In this document: positions 53,096 to 61,498 of the stretch, one piece after another | Layout of the letters: each line of letters begins with the position of its first letter | Position numbering within the stretch: the first letter of the stretch is position 1 | Assembly: GCF_038002825.1 (NCBI RefSeq) | Contig: NZ_JBBODF010000001.1 | Location: forward strand, 6,448,001 to 6,512,000 | Reading direction: 5' to 3' | Source of the DNA: Paenibacillus sp. FSL H8-0048 | Lineage (GTDB): Bacteria; Bacillota; Bacilli; Paenibacillales; Paenibacillaceae | DNA: 64,000 nt | Position numbers and translations under genes: made by a program | Notes under the pieces: generated by a model | Database searches by the model: none | What the model was told of the DNA's origin: nothing | Seen by the model: the letters and a program-made list of their open reading frames with translations, nothing else

Positions 53096-53332
53096 TTATA
53101 GCGGCAATCCCATCTCAAATATCGTCCAATAGCTGAAGCCTGTAAACGTCAGGATCATATACCCCCAAAAGAGCAGGATGTAGGTCTTTTCCGTAAATTT
53201 CATGTAGCCCAGAATCACAAAAAAAGCGGTTTGCAAAAAGAATAGCAGGGCCATTTCCGTCAGATTACCGGCAAAAGCCATAAGTCCGATGGTGAGTGTG
53301 AAAAATCCTAAAACGCGAAACATGCGGTCCAA
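53096..53332 (-). CDS. DUF2626 family small membrane protein
   Basis: 78 aa, three hydrophobic segments. MDRMFRVLGFFTLTIGLMAFAG at the start, then MALLFFLQTAFFVILGYMKFTEKTY and GFSYWTIFEMG, matches the DUF2626 (YqgY-like) pattern. Function unknown. AGAGGGGGACCC-type RBS sequence lies upstream on the minus strand. Confidence 0.85.
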   Translation of the reverse strand: MDRMFRVLGFFTLTIGLMAFAGNLTEMALLFFLQTAFFVILGYMKFTEKTYILLFWGYMILTFTGFSYWTIFEMGLPL

Positions 53333-53677
53333 GAGAGGGTCCCCCTTCCAGTATGAATCCGGCTAACAGCTGCTTACCATTTATTATAACGGCTGTCTAA
53401 AACACTGTAAACGAATTCATTGAAAAAAATTCAAAATTCATAAAATATATGATTTTTATTATTGACACAAGCCTTCTGGACGGAAAAGAGGAATTTATAG
53501 CAAAGGTAGTATGAGGTGCAGACAAATTGGCAATACAAATTAGTATCAAATAGATTCTATGAACTCTAATAGAGGCATAGAAATGGAGTAAGCAGCTTTT
53601 ATCCCTATTCACTACCCGGCGGAGCTGCCGGTTCTGAAGATGGTTATTTCATGATGTTGTTAGGAGGGTTAGGCTTT
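53333..53677. other. AT-rich intergenic region before the RsfA-type gene
   Basis: About 345 bp. 53400-53470 is very AT-rich with an imperfect inverted repeat (AAAATTCATA / TATGATTTTT). TTGACA occurs near 53463 but without a good -10 at the proper distance. I see no gene. Confidence 0.35.
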
Positions 53678-54325
53678 ATGACAGCCGTTAGACAGGATGC
53701 TTGGAGTGCAGAAGATGATCTGATATTGGCAGAAATAACGCTGCGTCATATCCGCGAGGGCAGCACACAGCTTGCTGCTTTTGAAGAGGTGGGTGAAAAA
53801 ATCGGCAGAACCTCGGCGGCCTGCGGTTTCCGCTGGAACAGCTGCGTGCGCAAAAGCTACGAGGATGCTATCGGGATTGCCAAAGGACAGCGGCAGAAAC
53901 GGAGCTATCTGAAGAAACAGCCTTCCTCGCGCGGGGCTCAGGTAGCCGGACTGATTCTCGGTGACATTGAGGAAGACTACAGCCGCAGCGAAGGATTAAG
54001 CGAGAATAGCTTATCCATCGATGCCGTCATCCGCTTCCTGCGGCAGTGGAAGGGGACATTCCAGGAGGCCGGCAGACAGCTTAAGATGCTAGAGCGTGAT
54101 CTGCGGGAGAAGGAAGAGGAGCTCTCTGAACTGAGAGTTGAGAATGAACGTCTATCCAGAGAAGTGAATCTTGCCCAGAGCGATTACCGTGTGGTTAACG
54201 ATGATTACAAGGCGCTGATCCAGATTATGGACCGTGCCCGCAGGCTGGCCTTTCTTAATGAAGAGGATGATGAGAAGACCCGCTTCAAAATGGATGCGAA
54301 CGGAAACCTGGAACGGATTGAATAG
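53678..54325 (+). CDS. RsfA family transcriptional regulator
   Basis: 215 aa. The N-terminal Myb/SANT-like domain (RQDAWSAEDDLILAEITLRHIREGSTQLAAFEEVGEKIGRTSAACGFRWNSCVRK) is characteristic of the RsfA/GerR family of sporulation regulators. A C-terminal coiled coil (about 150-200) follows. ATG 53678 has TAGGAGGG nine bases upstream; the opening to 53651 precedes this RBS. In B. subtilis the related gerR (ylbO) lies shortly before panE, as here. Confidence 0.92.
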   Translation: MTAVRQDAWSAEDDLILAEITLRHIREGSTQLAAFEEVGEKIGRTSAACGFRWNSCVRKSYEDAIGIAKGQRQKRSYLKKQPSSRGAQVAGLILGDIEEDYSRSEGLSENSLSIDAVIRFLRQWKGTFQEAGRQLKMLERDLREKEEELSELRVENERLSREVNLAQSDYRVVNDDYKALIQIMDRARRLAFLNEEDDEKTRFKMDANGNLERIE

Positions 54326-54340
54326 AATAGTTAGGCAGCA

Positions 54341-54388
54341 AGCCCTGCGTCCAGGTGCGTTACAGCACCGGATTAGCAGGGTTTTTTG
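54341..54388 (+). terminator. Terminator after the RsfA-type gene
   Basis: AGCCCTGC/GCAGGG outer stem, GGTGC/GCACC inner stem, then TTTTTT. Confidence 0.82.
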
Positions 54389-54464
54389 TTTTGCTTTTGC
54401 AGAGACAGGCAGGATATAATTAGGAAAATTATTGGAGCAATGCATGGCAGGGGGCAGGATTAGC

Positions 54465-55445
54465 ATGAGAATAGATGTGATAGGCGCGGGGTCATTGGGG
54501 CTGCTGCTTGCAGGACGGCTGATCGCCGGCGGGGCTGAAGTGCGGATATGGTGCAGGGGCGAGGAGCAGAGCAGGGCGCTATCCGAACGGGGGCTGACTG
54601 TCAGCTATGAAGATGGCAGGGAGGCAACACGGCTTCCAGGCGGAAGTTTCTCTGCTGCACCGGTAGAAGGATATACCCGGTGTCAGCTGGATGAACCCGG
54701 GGAGGTTACACTGTTAACGGTAAAGCAAAAGGTGCTTCATGAGGCTCTGCCTGAGATTCTCCGGCCGCTAAGCCGCAGGAAGCTTGTAATCATAGGATTC
54801 CAGAACGGCTGCGGGCATTTGGAGCTGCTTAGGGGGCTGTTGCCGGGGTCATCCATCTGGGCGGCTGTAACAACAGAGGCGGCCAAGAGGAAAACATTAA
54901 CAGAGGTTATTCATACGGGTAAAGGGGAAATATGTATAGGGAAGAGCAGCTCTCCTATAAATATTCATGAAACTGATCTGCAGGCATCTGAGCCTGAGGC
55001 CATAATTAGTTTCATAGAAGCTCTTGCCTCAGCAGGATTTCGCGCTTCTCTGTCGAAAGAAGTGGATACCATCATTTACCGGAAGCTACTGATCAATGCT
55101 GTCATTAATCCTCTAACCGCCATTTGGCGGGTAAGGAACGGCGAATTACTGGCCTCCGCTGCACGTGTACAGCTTATGAAGGAACTGTATACAGAGGCAG
55201 CCGGAATATTAGAGGCCTGCGGGATTTCCCCTGAGCACGATGTCTGGGACACCATTCTTGAAGTATGCCGCGCGACTTCGGGCAATACATCATCGATGCT
55301 GGCTGATGTGCTTGCTTCAAGGGAAACGGAAATCCGCTGGATTAATGGAAGTATTGTGAATATGGGGCTGCGGCAGGGCATTCAGGCTCCGCTGCACCGC
55401 TGGATTTGCGGACTGGTAGAAGGCATGACTGTGAGGGAGGGGTGA
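54465..55445 (+). CDS. panE: 2-dehydropantoate 2-reductase (ketopantoate reductase)
   Basis: 326-aa NADPH enzyme of pantothenate/CoA synthesis. The Rossmann motif GAGSLG is at residues 7-12 (MRIDVIGAGSLGLLLAGRL). The conserved VKQ (TVKQKVLHEAL), QNGCG and catalytic KLLINAVINPLTA motifs are present. ATG 54465 is preceded by GGGGCAGGA; the ATG at 54432 would add 11 residues before the usual start. DUF3397 follows at 6 bp. Confidence 0.94.
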   Translation: MRIDVIGAGSLGLLLAGRLIAGGAEVRIWCRGEEQSRALSERGLTVSYEDGREATRLPGGSFSAAPVEGYTRCQLDEPGEVTLLTVKQKVLHEALPEILRPLSRRKLVIIGFQNGCGHLELLRGLLPGSSIWAAVTTEAAKRKTLTEVIHTGKGEICIGKSSSPINIHETDLQASEPEAIISFIEALASAGFRASLSKEVDTIIYRKLLINAVINPLTAIWRVRNGELLASAARVQLMKELYTEAAGILEACGISPEHDVWDTILEVCRATSGNTSSMLADVLASRETEIRWINGSIVNMGLRQGIQAPLHRWICGLVEGMTVREG

Positions 55446-55451
55446 GGCTGT

Positions 55452-55838
55452 TTGGAATTTCTCCGGAATTCGTTCGGCGTGTTAAGCGTTATTCCGATTG
55501 TTCCTTTTTTGATTGTATATTTCGCAGGAATCGGGCTCAGGCATGATAAGAGGAAAACAATGATGCTGGCGATGGACGTAACTACTTTATTTTTATTGCT
55601 GTCAGTTTCGGGACTGTTTAATATTATTTTTGACTCAACCTTTGGATTCTTTCTTATACTACTTATTGTATTAATATCCGCCGGACTGATTGGCGGCGCC
55701 CAAAACCGCCTCAAAGGAGGGGTGGACGGAAAACGGTTACTTCGTGCTGTGTGGCGGCTTTCTTTCTTTTTCCTGGGCGTAGGTTACGTATTATTTATGG
55801 TTGTAGGCCTCATTCAATACATATCACAAGCGATGTAA
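55452..55838 (+). CDS. DUF3397 family membrane protein
   Basis: 128 aa from TTG 55452, with GAGGGGTGAGG upstream. Four hydrophobic segments (VIPIVPFLIVYFAGIGL; TLFLLLSVSGLFNIIF; GFFLILLIVLISAGLI; LSFFFLGVGYVLFMVVGLI) and the KRLLRAVWRLSFF loop fit DUF3397. Found between panE and bshC in related bacteria; here the opp locus intervenes. Function unknown. Confidence 0.85.
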   Translation: MEFLRNSFGVLSVIPIVPFLIVYFAGIGLRHDKRKTMMLAMDVTTLFLLLSVSGLFNIIFDSTFGFFLILLIVLISAGLIGGAQNRLKGGVDGKRLLRAVWRLSFFFLGVGYVLFMVVGLIQYISQAM

Positions 55839-55988
55839 CGTTCCACTGCTCCGGTGAAGCGTCAACGTCACAAAATTTTAAAGAATTAAAAAAAAGTCGT
55901 TTTCAGAAAATATTGCTCTAGATTTTTTTGACCACTGGTTGTATAATCATAAACCATATACCACATTCTATTTAGGGGGAACTGCTAG

Positions 55989-57701
55989 ATGAAGAAGAGT
56001 AAAAGTCTATTGCTCATGATCGCAATAGTTCTGGTGATCGGCACAGTGCTTGCTGGCTGCGGCGGAAACAAGAACAATAGCGGTACTAATGCTGCGGCGA
56101 CGACTGCACCAGAGGGCAGCACGAACACAGGAACAACAGGTGACGAGAAGCTGGCTGCTGACCAGACACTTAGAGTCAACCTGACTGCAGAACCACCTAC
56201 GTTTAACCCTGCACAAGCTCAGGACAGCCAAGCCAACACCGTCCTGAAAACTATGTATGAAGGCTTGACCCGCATGAATGATGAAACTGGCCAAGCTGAG
56301 CCGGGTATTGCTGAGAAGTGGGATATTTCCGCTGACGGACTGGTATATACGTTCCACCTGCGCGATGCACAGTGGAGCAACGGTGACCCTGTAGAAGCTG
56401 CTGATTTCGTTCGCGCATGGAAAATCGTGCTCGACCCTAACACAGATCCTACTGCACCTTACGCTTATCAATTGTACTACCTGAAGAATGGTGAAGAATA
56501 CTATACTAAGAAAGTTGCAGATTTCAACGAAGTGGGCGTAAAAGCTGTTGACGCGAAAACTCTTGAAGTTACGCTTAAAGCACCAACTCCTTACTTCCTT
56601 GGTCTTCTGTCCTTCTATACTTATTACCCTGTACACAAATCCGTTGAGGGTAATGCTAAATGGGCTACAAGCAAAGATACTATGATCACTAACGGCGCGT
56701 TCACACTGACTGAGTGGACTACCGGCCAATCTCTGCAAGTTAGCAAGAACGATAAGTACTGGGATGCTGCAAGCATCAAACTGGCTAAAATCGACTTCTC
56801 CCTGGTTAACAGTGGAGCAACTGAACTCTTGAGCTACAAGAACGGCGAACTGGACCGCGCTGGTGCACCTCACGGTGAAATCCCGCAAGAACAGGTGCCA
56901 ATCGTACAGAAAGAGCTTCCTAACGAATTCCAGAGAAAAGGTATCGCAAGTACCTACTACTATGAATTCAACATCACTGAAAAACCATTCAATAACGTTA
57001 AAATCCGTAAAGCATTGGCTATGACAGTTAACCGTCAATCGCTGATTGACAACGTAGCACAGGGCGGACAGCTTCCTGCGTTCGGCTTCGTACCTCCGGG
57101 TATCGCTGGCGCTGACGGTGAATTCCGTAATGCGGTTAAAGACGATTACTTCAAAGAAGATGCAGAAGAAGCTAAGAAATTGCTGGCAGAAGGTCTGGCT
57201 GAAGAAGGTCTGACTGCATTGCCGCCAGTTGAATTGTCCTACAACACAAGTGAAGGCCACAAGAAAATCGCTTTGGCTGTAGCTGATATGTGGAAACAGG
57301 CTCTGGGTATCACTGTTAACACGGTGAACCAGGAGTGGGCAGTATTCATCGACAACCGTCAGAACCTGAACTACCAGATCGCACGTGCCGGCTGGACTGC
57401 GGATTACAATGATCCAATGACCTTCCTGGATATGTGGGTAACAGGCGGCGGTAACAATGATACAGGTTACGCTAACCCTGAGTATGACAAGCTGATTCAA
57501 GAAGCGAAAACAAGCTCTGACCTGGCAAAACGCCAAGAGTTGTTTGCTCAGGCTGAGAAAATGATCATTCAGGATGACATGATCCTGATTCCATTCTACT
57601 ACTACACCAACAACTCCCTGACTAAAGAGTACCTCAAAGGTGTAACTCTTGACTTCAGCGGTGCCATTGACTTCACTCGTGCTTACCTGCTTGAGCACTA
57701 A
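55989..57701 (+). CDS. oppA: Oligopeptide ABC transporter substrate-binding lipoprotein (OppA)
   Basis: 570-aa peptide-binding lipoprotein with lipobox VLAGC (Cys 24) and an Asn/Thr/Gly linker. The SBP_bac_5 domain has LRVNLTAEPPTFNPAQAQDSQANTVLKTMYEGLTR, EKWDISADGLVYTFHLRDAQWSNGDPVEAADFVRAWK and, later, YYYEFNITEKPFNNVKIRKALAM. Codon use and lower GC than neighbours suggest high expression. A perfect terminator separates it from the permeases, letting it be made in excess. Confidence 0.95.
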   Translation: MKKSKSLLLMIAIVLVIGTVLAGCGGNKNNSGTNAAATTAPEGSTNTGTTGDEKLAADQTLRVNLTAEPPTFNPAQAQDSQANTVLKTMYEGLTRMNDETGQAEPGIAEKWDISADGLVYTFHLRDAQWSNGDPVEAADFVRAWKIVLDPNTDPTAPYAYQLYYLKNGEEYYTKKVADFNEVGVKAVDAKTLEVTLKAPTPYFLGLLSFYTYYPVHKSVEGNAKWATSKDTMITNGAFTLTEWTTGQSLQVSKNDKYWDAASIKLAKIDFSLVNSGATELLSYKNGELDRAGAPHGEIPQEQVPIVQKELPNEFQRKGIASTYYYEFNITEKPFNNVKIRKALAMTVNRQSLIDNVAQGGQLPAFGFVPPGIAGADGEFRNAVKDDYFKEDAEEAKKLLAEGLAEEGLTALPPVELSYNTSEGHKKIALAVADMWKQALGITVNTVNQEWAVFIDNRQNLNYQIARAGWTADYNDPMTFLDMWVTGGGNNDTGYANPEYDKLIQEAKTSSDLAKRQELFAQAEKMIIQDDMILIPFYYYTNNSLTKEYLKGVTLDFSGAIDFTRAYLLEH

Positions 57702-57763
57702 GAAATGCAGAACCTTCAGCTTATGAACTGAATAGTGATAGTCTGAAGGGAGTCTTACACTTC

Positions 57764-57803
57764 GGGATATATATGTGGAATTCCATATATATCCCTTTTT
57801 TTT
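57764..57803 (+). terminator. Terminator between oppA and oppB
   Basis: A perfect 16-bp arm palindrome (GGGATATATATGTGGA and its complement) followed by eight Ts. It should cut most transcripts after oppA; read-through would give low oppBC expression. Confidence 0.92.
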
Positions 57804-57919
57804 GCATTTCGGGCTTTTTGTTAAAGATTTCACGAACTTACAAAATAAGAAATTAGACAAACGGCCATTTTTTTCATAAAATCTAATTATGTGTCTCAAA
57901 AAAGTAAAAGGAGGTGTTG

Positions 57920-58858
57920 ATGGGGATGGTTCGTTATATTGCCAATAAGTTTTTCTATATGCTTGTTTCGCTATTTGTGCTGATTTCAGCGACCTTTTTT
58001 CTGATGAAAGCTATTCCGGGGGACCCGTTTACTTCTGAAAAGAAGATTCCACCAGAAATAAAAGCGCGTTTATACGAGCAATATGGATTGGACAAGCCGC
58101 TCTATCATCAGTATTTCAAGTATTTGGGTGAAATTGCCCAGGGTGATTTGGGTGTATCCATGAAGCGTCTGAATCAGGATGTAACACACTTGATCGGCCA
58201 GACATTCTCGGCGTCTCTGAAGCTGGGGCTTATCGCAATTCTTGTGTCGGTTATTGTCGGAGTCTTCCTCGGCATGATGGCGGCACTCTATCACCGCAAG
58301 TTTATTGACAGTGCAGCAATGGTGCTGGCGGTGTTGGGAATTGCGGTTCCGAGCTTTGTAGTCGCCTCGCTGCTGCAATATGTGTTTGCTTACAAGTTCC
58401 ACATGTTCCCGGTCTCCGGGTTTAAAGGGCCGATGTATTATGTCTTGCCGGTAACCGCGTTATCAGCGCAGCCTATAGCCTTCATAGCGAGGCTGACGCG
58501 CTCAAGTATGCTGGAGGTCCTACATGCGGATTACATCAAGACGGCTAAGGCCAAGGGCCTAAGCTGGGCAGCTATCCTGAGCCGTCACGTGCTGCGTAAC
58601 GGAATACTGCCTGTAGTAACCTATATGGGACCTATGACAGCTAACATCGTAACCGGTTCTGTTGTTATTGAGCAGATCTTCGGTGTCGGCGGGATCGGCA
58701 AGCAATTTGTTGAAGCGATCGGTGTCCGCGATTATACCGTTATTATGGGGATTACCATCTTCTATGGTGTACTGCTTATGGTAGCCCGGTTCATCACTGA
58801 CATTGCTTATGTGTTTATAGATCCGCGTATCAAACTATCTGGCGGAAAGGAGGGCTAA
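57920..58858 (+). CDS. oppB: Oligopeptide ABC transporter permease (OppB)
   Basis: About 312-aa inner-membrane permease. ATG 57920 lies five bases after AAAGGAGG; ATG 57926 and GTG 57914 are alternatives. The N-terminal helix and IPGDPF motif are typical of OppB/DppB, as are GVSMKRLNQDV, VFLGMMAALYHRKFID and the EAA loop ADYIKTAKAKGLSWAAILSRHVLRNGILP. Its stop is 3 bp before oppC. Confidence 0.95.
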   Translation: MGMVRYIANKFFYMLVSLFVLISATFFLMKAIPGDPFTSEKKIPPEIKARLYEQYGLDKPLYHQYFKYLGEIAQGDLGVSMKRLNQDVTHLIGQTFSASLKLGLIAILVSVIVGVFLGMMAALYHRKFIDSAAMVLAVLGIAVPSFVVASLLQYVFAYKFHMFPVSGFKGPMYYVLPVTALSAQPIAFIARLTRSSMLEVLHADYIKTAKAKGLSWAAILSRHVLRNGILPVVTYMGPMTANIVTGSVVIEQIFGVGGIGKQFVEAIGVRDYTVIMGITIFYGVLLMVARFITDIAYVFIDPRIKLSGGKEG

Positions 58859-58861
58859 CGA

Positions 58862-59809
58862 GTGGCTTCTGACAAAAACTTGGTATCGCAGGATGCGAAC
58901 CTGAAACCGGAAGATTTCCGTAAGGTTGGAATTGACGAACGGCAGGCTGAAGTCATTCAGCGTGAAAGTCTGTCCGCCTGGCGGGATTCCTGGGAACGTC
59001 TGCGCCAGAACAAAATGGCAATGACAGCTCTGGGAGTTCTTGGTCTGATTGTACTGGCTGCTATTTTTGCGCCATTCTTCTCAAAGTTCAATTACTATTC
59101 TAACGATTTGCTCAACACGAATAAGCCCCCTTCATCCGACCATTGGTTCGGTACAGATGATCTGGGACGCGATATCTTTGTCCGTACCTGGTACGGTGCA
59201 CGAATCTCACTGATTGTCGGCCTTGCCGCTGCTGCGATCGACCTTTTCATCGGGGTTATCTACGGCGGAATCATGGGTTACTTCGGCGGCCGTGTTGACA
59301 ATATCATGAATAAAATCTCTGAAATTCTGTACTCCATTCCATACCTGCTGGTAGTTATCCTGCTGCTGGTAGTACTTGAACCAAGCCTTGGTACCATTAT
59401 CCTGGCGCTGACGATAACGGGCTGGATTACGATGTCCTGGATTGTGCGCGGCGAGATTATGCAGCTTAAGAACCGTGAGTTCGTACTCGCTTCGCGTTCG
59501 ATGGGTGCAGGGTCCAAGCGGCTGCTGTTCAAGCATCTTTTGCCGAATGCTGTGGGACCGATTATTGTAACGATTACGCTGTCCGTGCCGAATGCCATCT
59601 TTGCCGAAGCGTTCCTGAGCTTCCTCGGTCTTGGTGTACAGGCTCCGGTAGCTTCACTAGGTTCGATGATCAATGACTCACTGACCGGCTGGCTTTATTA
59701 TCCGTGGCGCTTCCTGTTCCCGGCTATTCTTATCAGTTTAACGATGCTTTCCTTTAATATTTTTGGTGACGGCCTGCGTGATGCGCTTGATCCTAAGCTG
59801 AAGAAATAG
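58862..59809 (+). CDS. oppC: Oligopeptide ABC transporter permease (OppC)
   Basis: 315-aa second permease, from GTG 58862 after GGAAAGGAGGGC. An N-terminal cytosolic stretch precedes six helices. Motifs: NKPPSSDHWFGTDDLGRDIFVRTWYGARISL, the EAA loop REFVLASRSMGAGSKRLLFKHLLPNAVGPIIV, and AEAFLSFLGLGVQAPVASLGSMI. It is followed by an oppD remnant instead of an intact ATPase gene. Confidence 0.95.
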   Translation: MASDKNLVSQDANLKPEDFRKVGIDERQAEVIQRESLSAWRDSWERLRQNKMAMTALGVLGLIVLAAIFAPFFSKFNYYSNDLLNTNKPPSSDHWFGTDDLGRDIFVRTWYGARISLIVGLAAAAIDLFIGVIYGGIMGYFGGRVDNIMNKISEILYSIPYLLVVILLLVVLEPSLGTIILALTITGWITMSWIVRGEIMQLKNREFVLASRSMGAGSKRLLFKHLLPNAVGPIIVTITLSVPNAIFAEAFLSFLGLGVQAPVASLGSMINDSLTGWLYYPWRFLFPAILISLTMLSFNIFGDGLRDALDPKLKK

Positions 59810-59835
59810 GAATTAAACAATGGTGGAACCCATGC

Positions 59836-60376
59836 GGCAAAGATATTGGCATGATATTTCAAGACCCGATGACTTCTTTGAACCCAATGATCCAAGTGGG
59901 CAAACAGATAACCGAAGTTTTGATCTAACATCAGAATATATCAGCGGCCGAAGCGAATAATCAAGCTATTGAAATGCTGAAGCTAGTGAGCATTGTGAAT
60001 GCGGAGGCTCGCTTTAACCAATATCCCCAAGAACTCTCTGGCGATGTGCAACATTCGCTTGGGACCTCCATCATCCTGATAACATATTCCTGGCGTAAAT
60101 GCCGGGAGATGTGACCGGGTTATCGTAGTACACCAAGGGTCTTGTGCGGCTGGTGCCGCAGCTTACCCGAAGAAGGGCGGGCCGGTGATACCAATCACTT
60201 TAGCTTACCCTGATCTGATTAAGCCGCCGGTCGGTTGCCCCTATACAGCGCACTGCAGCGAAGCAGTGCCTCCTGTGAAGGAGTGGATTGATCCCGGCAT
60301 CACAGAGTTCAGTGATACGCTTATCGCGCACTGCTGGAATCTGCATTCGATGGCCAAGGAGGTGCAGTTCGTTTGA
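59836..60376 (+). pseudogene. oppD: Decayed oppD (oligopeptide transporter ATPase) remnant
   Basis: Between oppC and oppF, where OppD (about 330 aa) is expected, only about 540 bp of recognisable fragments remain. From 59839: KDIGMIFQDPMTSLNPMIQVG, the Q-loop region of OppD; then a stop (TAA, nt about 59927). Next SAAEANNQAIEMLKLVSIVNAEARFNQYPQELSG ends at the ABC signature. The signature, Walker B and following helix are deleted, with TSIILIT remaining. Frame changes follow, then 60185-60376 codes for the OppD C-terminus (PDLIKPPVGCPYTAHCSEAVPP). Walker A and the whole N-terminus are missing. It cannot make a working ATPase. Its last codons overlap the oppF start. Confidence 0.88.
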
Positions 60377-61305
60377 GTAAGAATCTGAGCAAGAATCTGA
60401 TTGAAGTAGAAGGTCTTAAGAAATATTTCAATGTAGGCAAGGGAAGAGTTCTTAAGGCAGTTGATAATATTAGCTTCTCCATCCGTGAAGGCGAAACCCT
60501 GGGAATGGTAGGGGAGTCCGGCTGCGGAAAGACTACTGCAGGCCGTACCGTTCTCCGTTTGTATGAGCCGACTGCAGGCAGCGTGAAATACAATGGTACA
60601 GATATCTACAAATTGTCCGGCAGCAAGATGAAGACGATGCGCCGTGATATGCAAATGATCTTCCAGGACCCGTATGCTTCGCTTAACCCGCGGTTCACGG
60701 TGTCTGACATTATCGGTGAAGCGCTGGACATTCATGGTCTGGCCGGAAGCCGCCAGGAACGCAAGAAGCGGATTGAAGAGCTGCTGGATATGGTTGGCCT
60801 TAACCATGATCACGCTACCCGTTATCCGCATGAATTCTCCGGTGGTCAACGTCAGCGTATCGGGATTGCCCGCTCGCTTGCCGTGAACCCTAAGTTCATC
60901 GTCTGTGACGAGCCGATCTCGGCACTCGACGTATCCATCCAGGCGCAGGTCGTTAACCTCCTCAAGGAGCTGCAGGACCGTCTTGGACTTACTTATCTCT
61001 TCATCGCCCATGACTTGTCCATGGTTAAGCATATCAGTGACCGTGTGGCCGTTATGTACCTGGGCAAAATGGTTGAGCTGGCGGAAAGCGAAGAGTTATA
61101 CGCTAATCCGATCCATCCGTATACCAAATCCCTGCTCTCGGCGATTCCGGTTCCAGACCCGGAGATTGAAGCGAACAAAAAACGCATTCATCTGCATGAT
61201 GAGCTGGGCAGCCCGATTTATGCGGCCGGCGAGAAGACAAATGACAGCGATTATGAACTGGTAGAGGTGTCCAAGGGGCATTTCGTAGCCAAGCAATTTG
61301 CTTAA
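60373..61305 (+). CDS. oppF: Oligopeptide ABC transporter ATPase (OppF)
   Basis: 310-aa ATPase from TTG 60373, with AAGGAGGTGCAG upstream and overlapping the oppD stop. Walker A GESGCGKTT (about 50-58), Q-loop QMIFQDPYASLNPRFTV, signature FSGGQRQRIGIARSL, Walker B FIVCDEPISALDV, switch His in FIAHDLSM. The C-terminal oligopeptide/dipeptide transporter domain (NPIHPYTKSLLSAIPVPDP) is present. Because oppD is decayed, this is the only intact ATPase of the locus; it may work as a homodimer or with an OppD encoded elsewhere. Confidence 0.95.
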   Translation: MSKNLSKNLIEVEGLKKYFNVGKGRVLKAVDNISFSIREGETLGMVGESGCGKTTAGRTVLRLYEPTAGSVKYNGTDIYKLSGSKMKTMRRDMQMIFQDPYASLNPRFTVSDIIGEALDIHGLAGSRQERKKRIEELLDMVGLNHDHATRYPHEFSGGQRQRIGIARSLAVNPKFIVCDEPISALDVSIQAQVVNLLKELQDRLGLTYLFIAHDLSMVKHISDRVAVMYLGKMVELAESEELYANPIHPYTKSLLSAIPVPDPEIEANKKRIHLHDELGSPIYAAGEKTNDSDYELVEVSKGHFVAKQFA

Positions 61306-61326
61306 ACTTAAGATGGCAGCGGAACG

Positions 61327-61358
61327 TAGGCGGGAGCATTCAGCTCTCGCCTATTCTT
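61327..61358 (+). terminator. Terminator after oppF
   Basis: TAGGCGgGAGC pairs with GCTCtCGCCTA, then a T-rich TTCTTTC. Moderately strong. Confidence 0.65.
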
Positions 61359-61498
61359 TCGATTAAGGGATATCCTTCATTAGGATGGCGTATATTACTT
61401 TGACGCCGCACCCAACATTGGATACAATCATAAAGGGTTTACCGATTTATGAATTACATATAGCAGCGGGTTATTGCAGAACAAGGAGGCCATTATCA

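Noticed and set aside
56007..57899. 630-aa open frame antisense to oppA
   Set aside because: The long antisense frame follows from the codon use of oppA; the oppA product is a clear family member with signal peptide and RBS, and the antisense protein has no recognisable domain.
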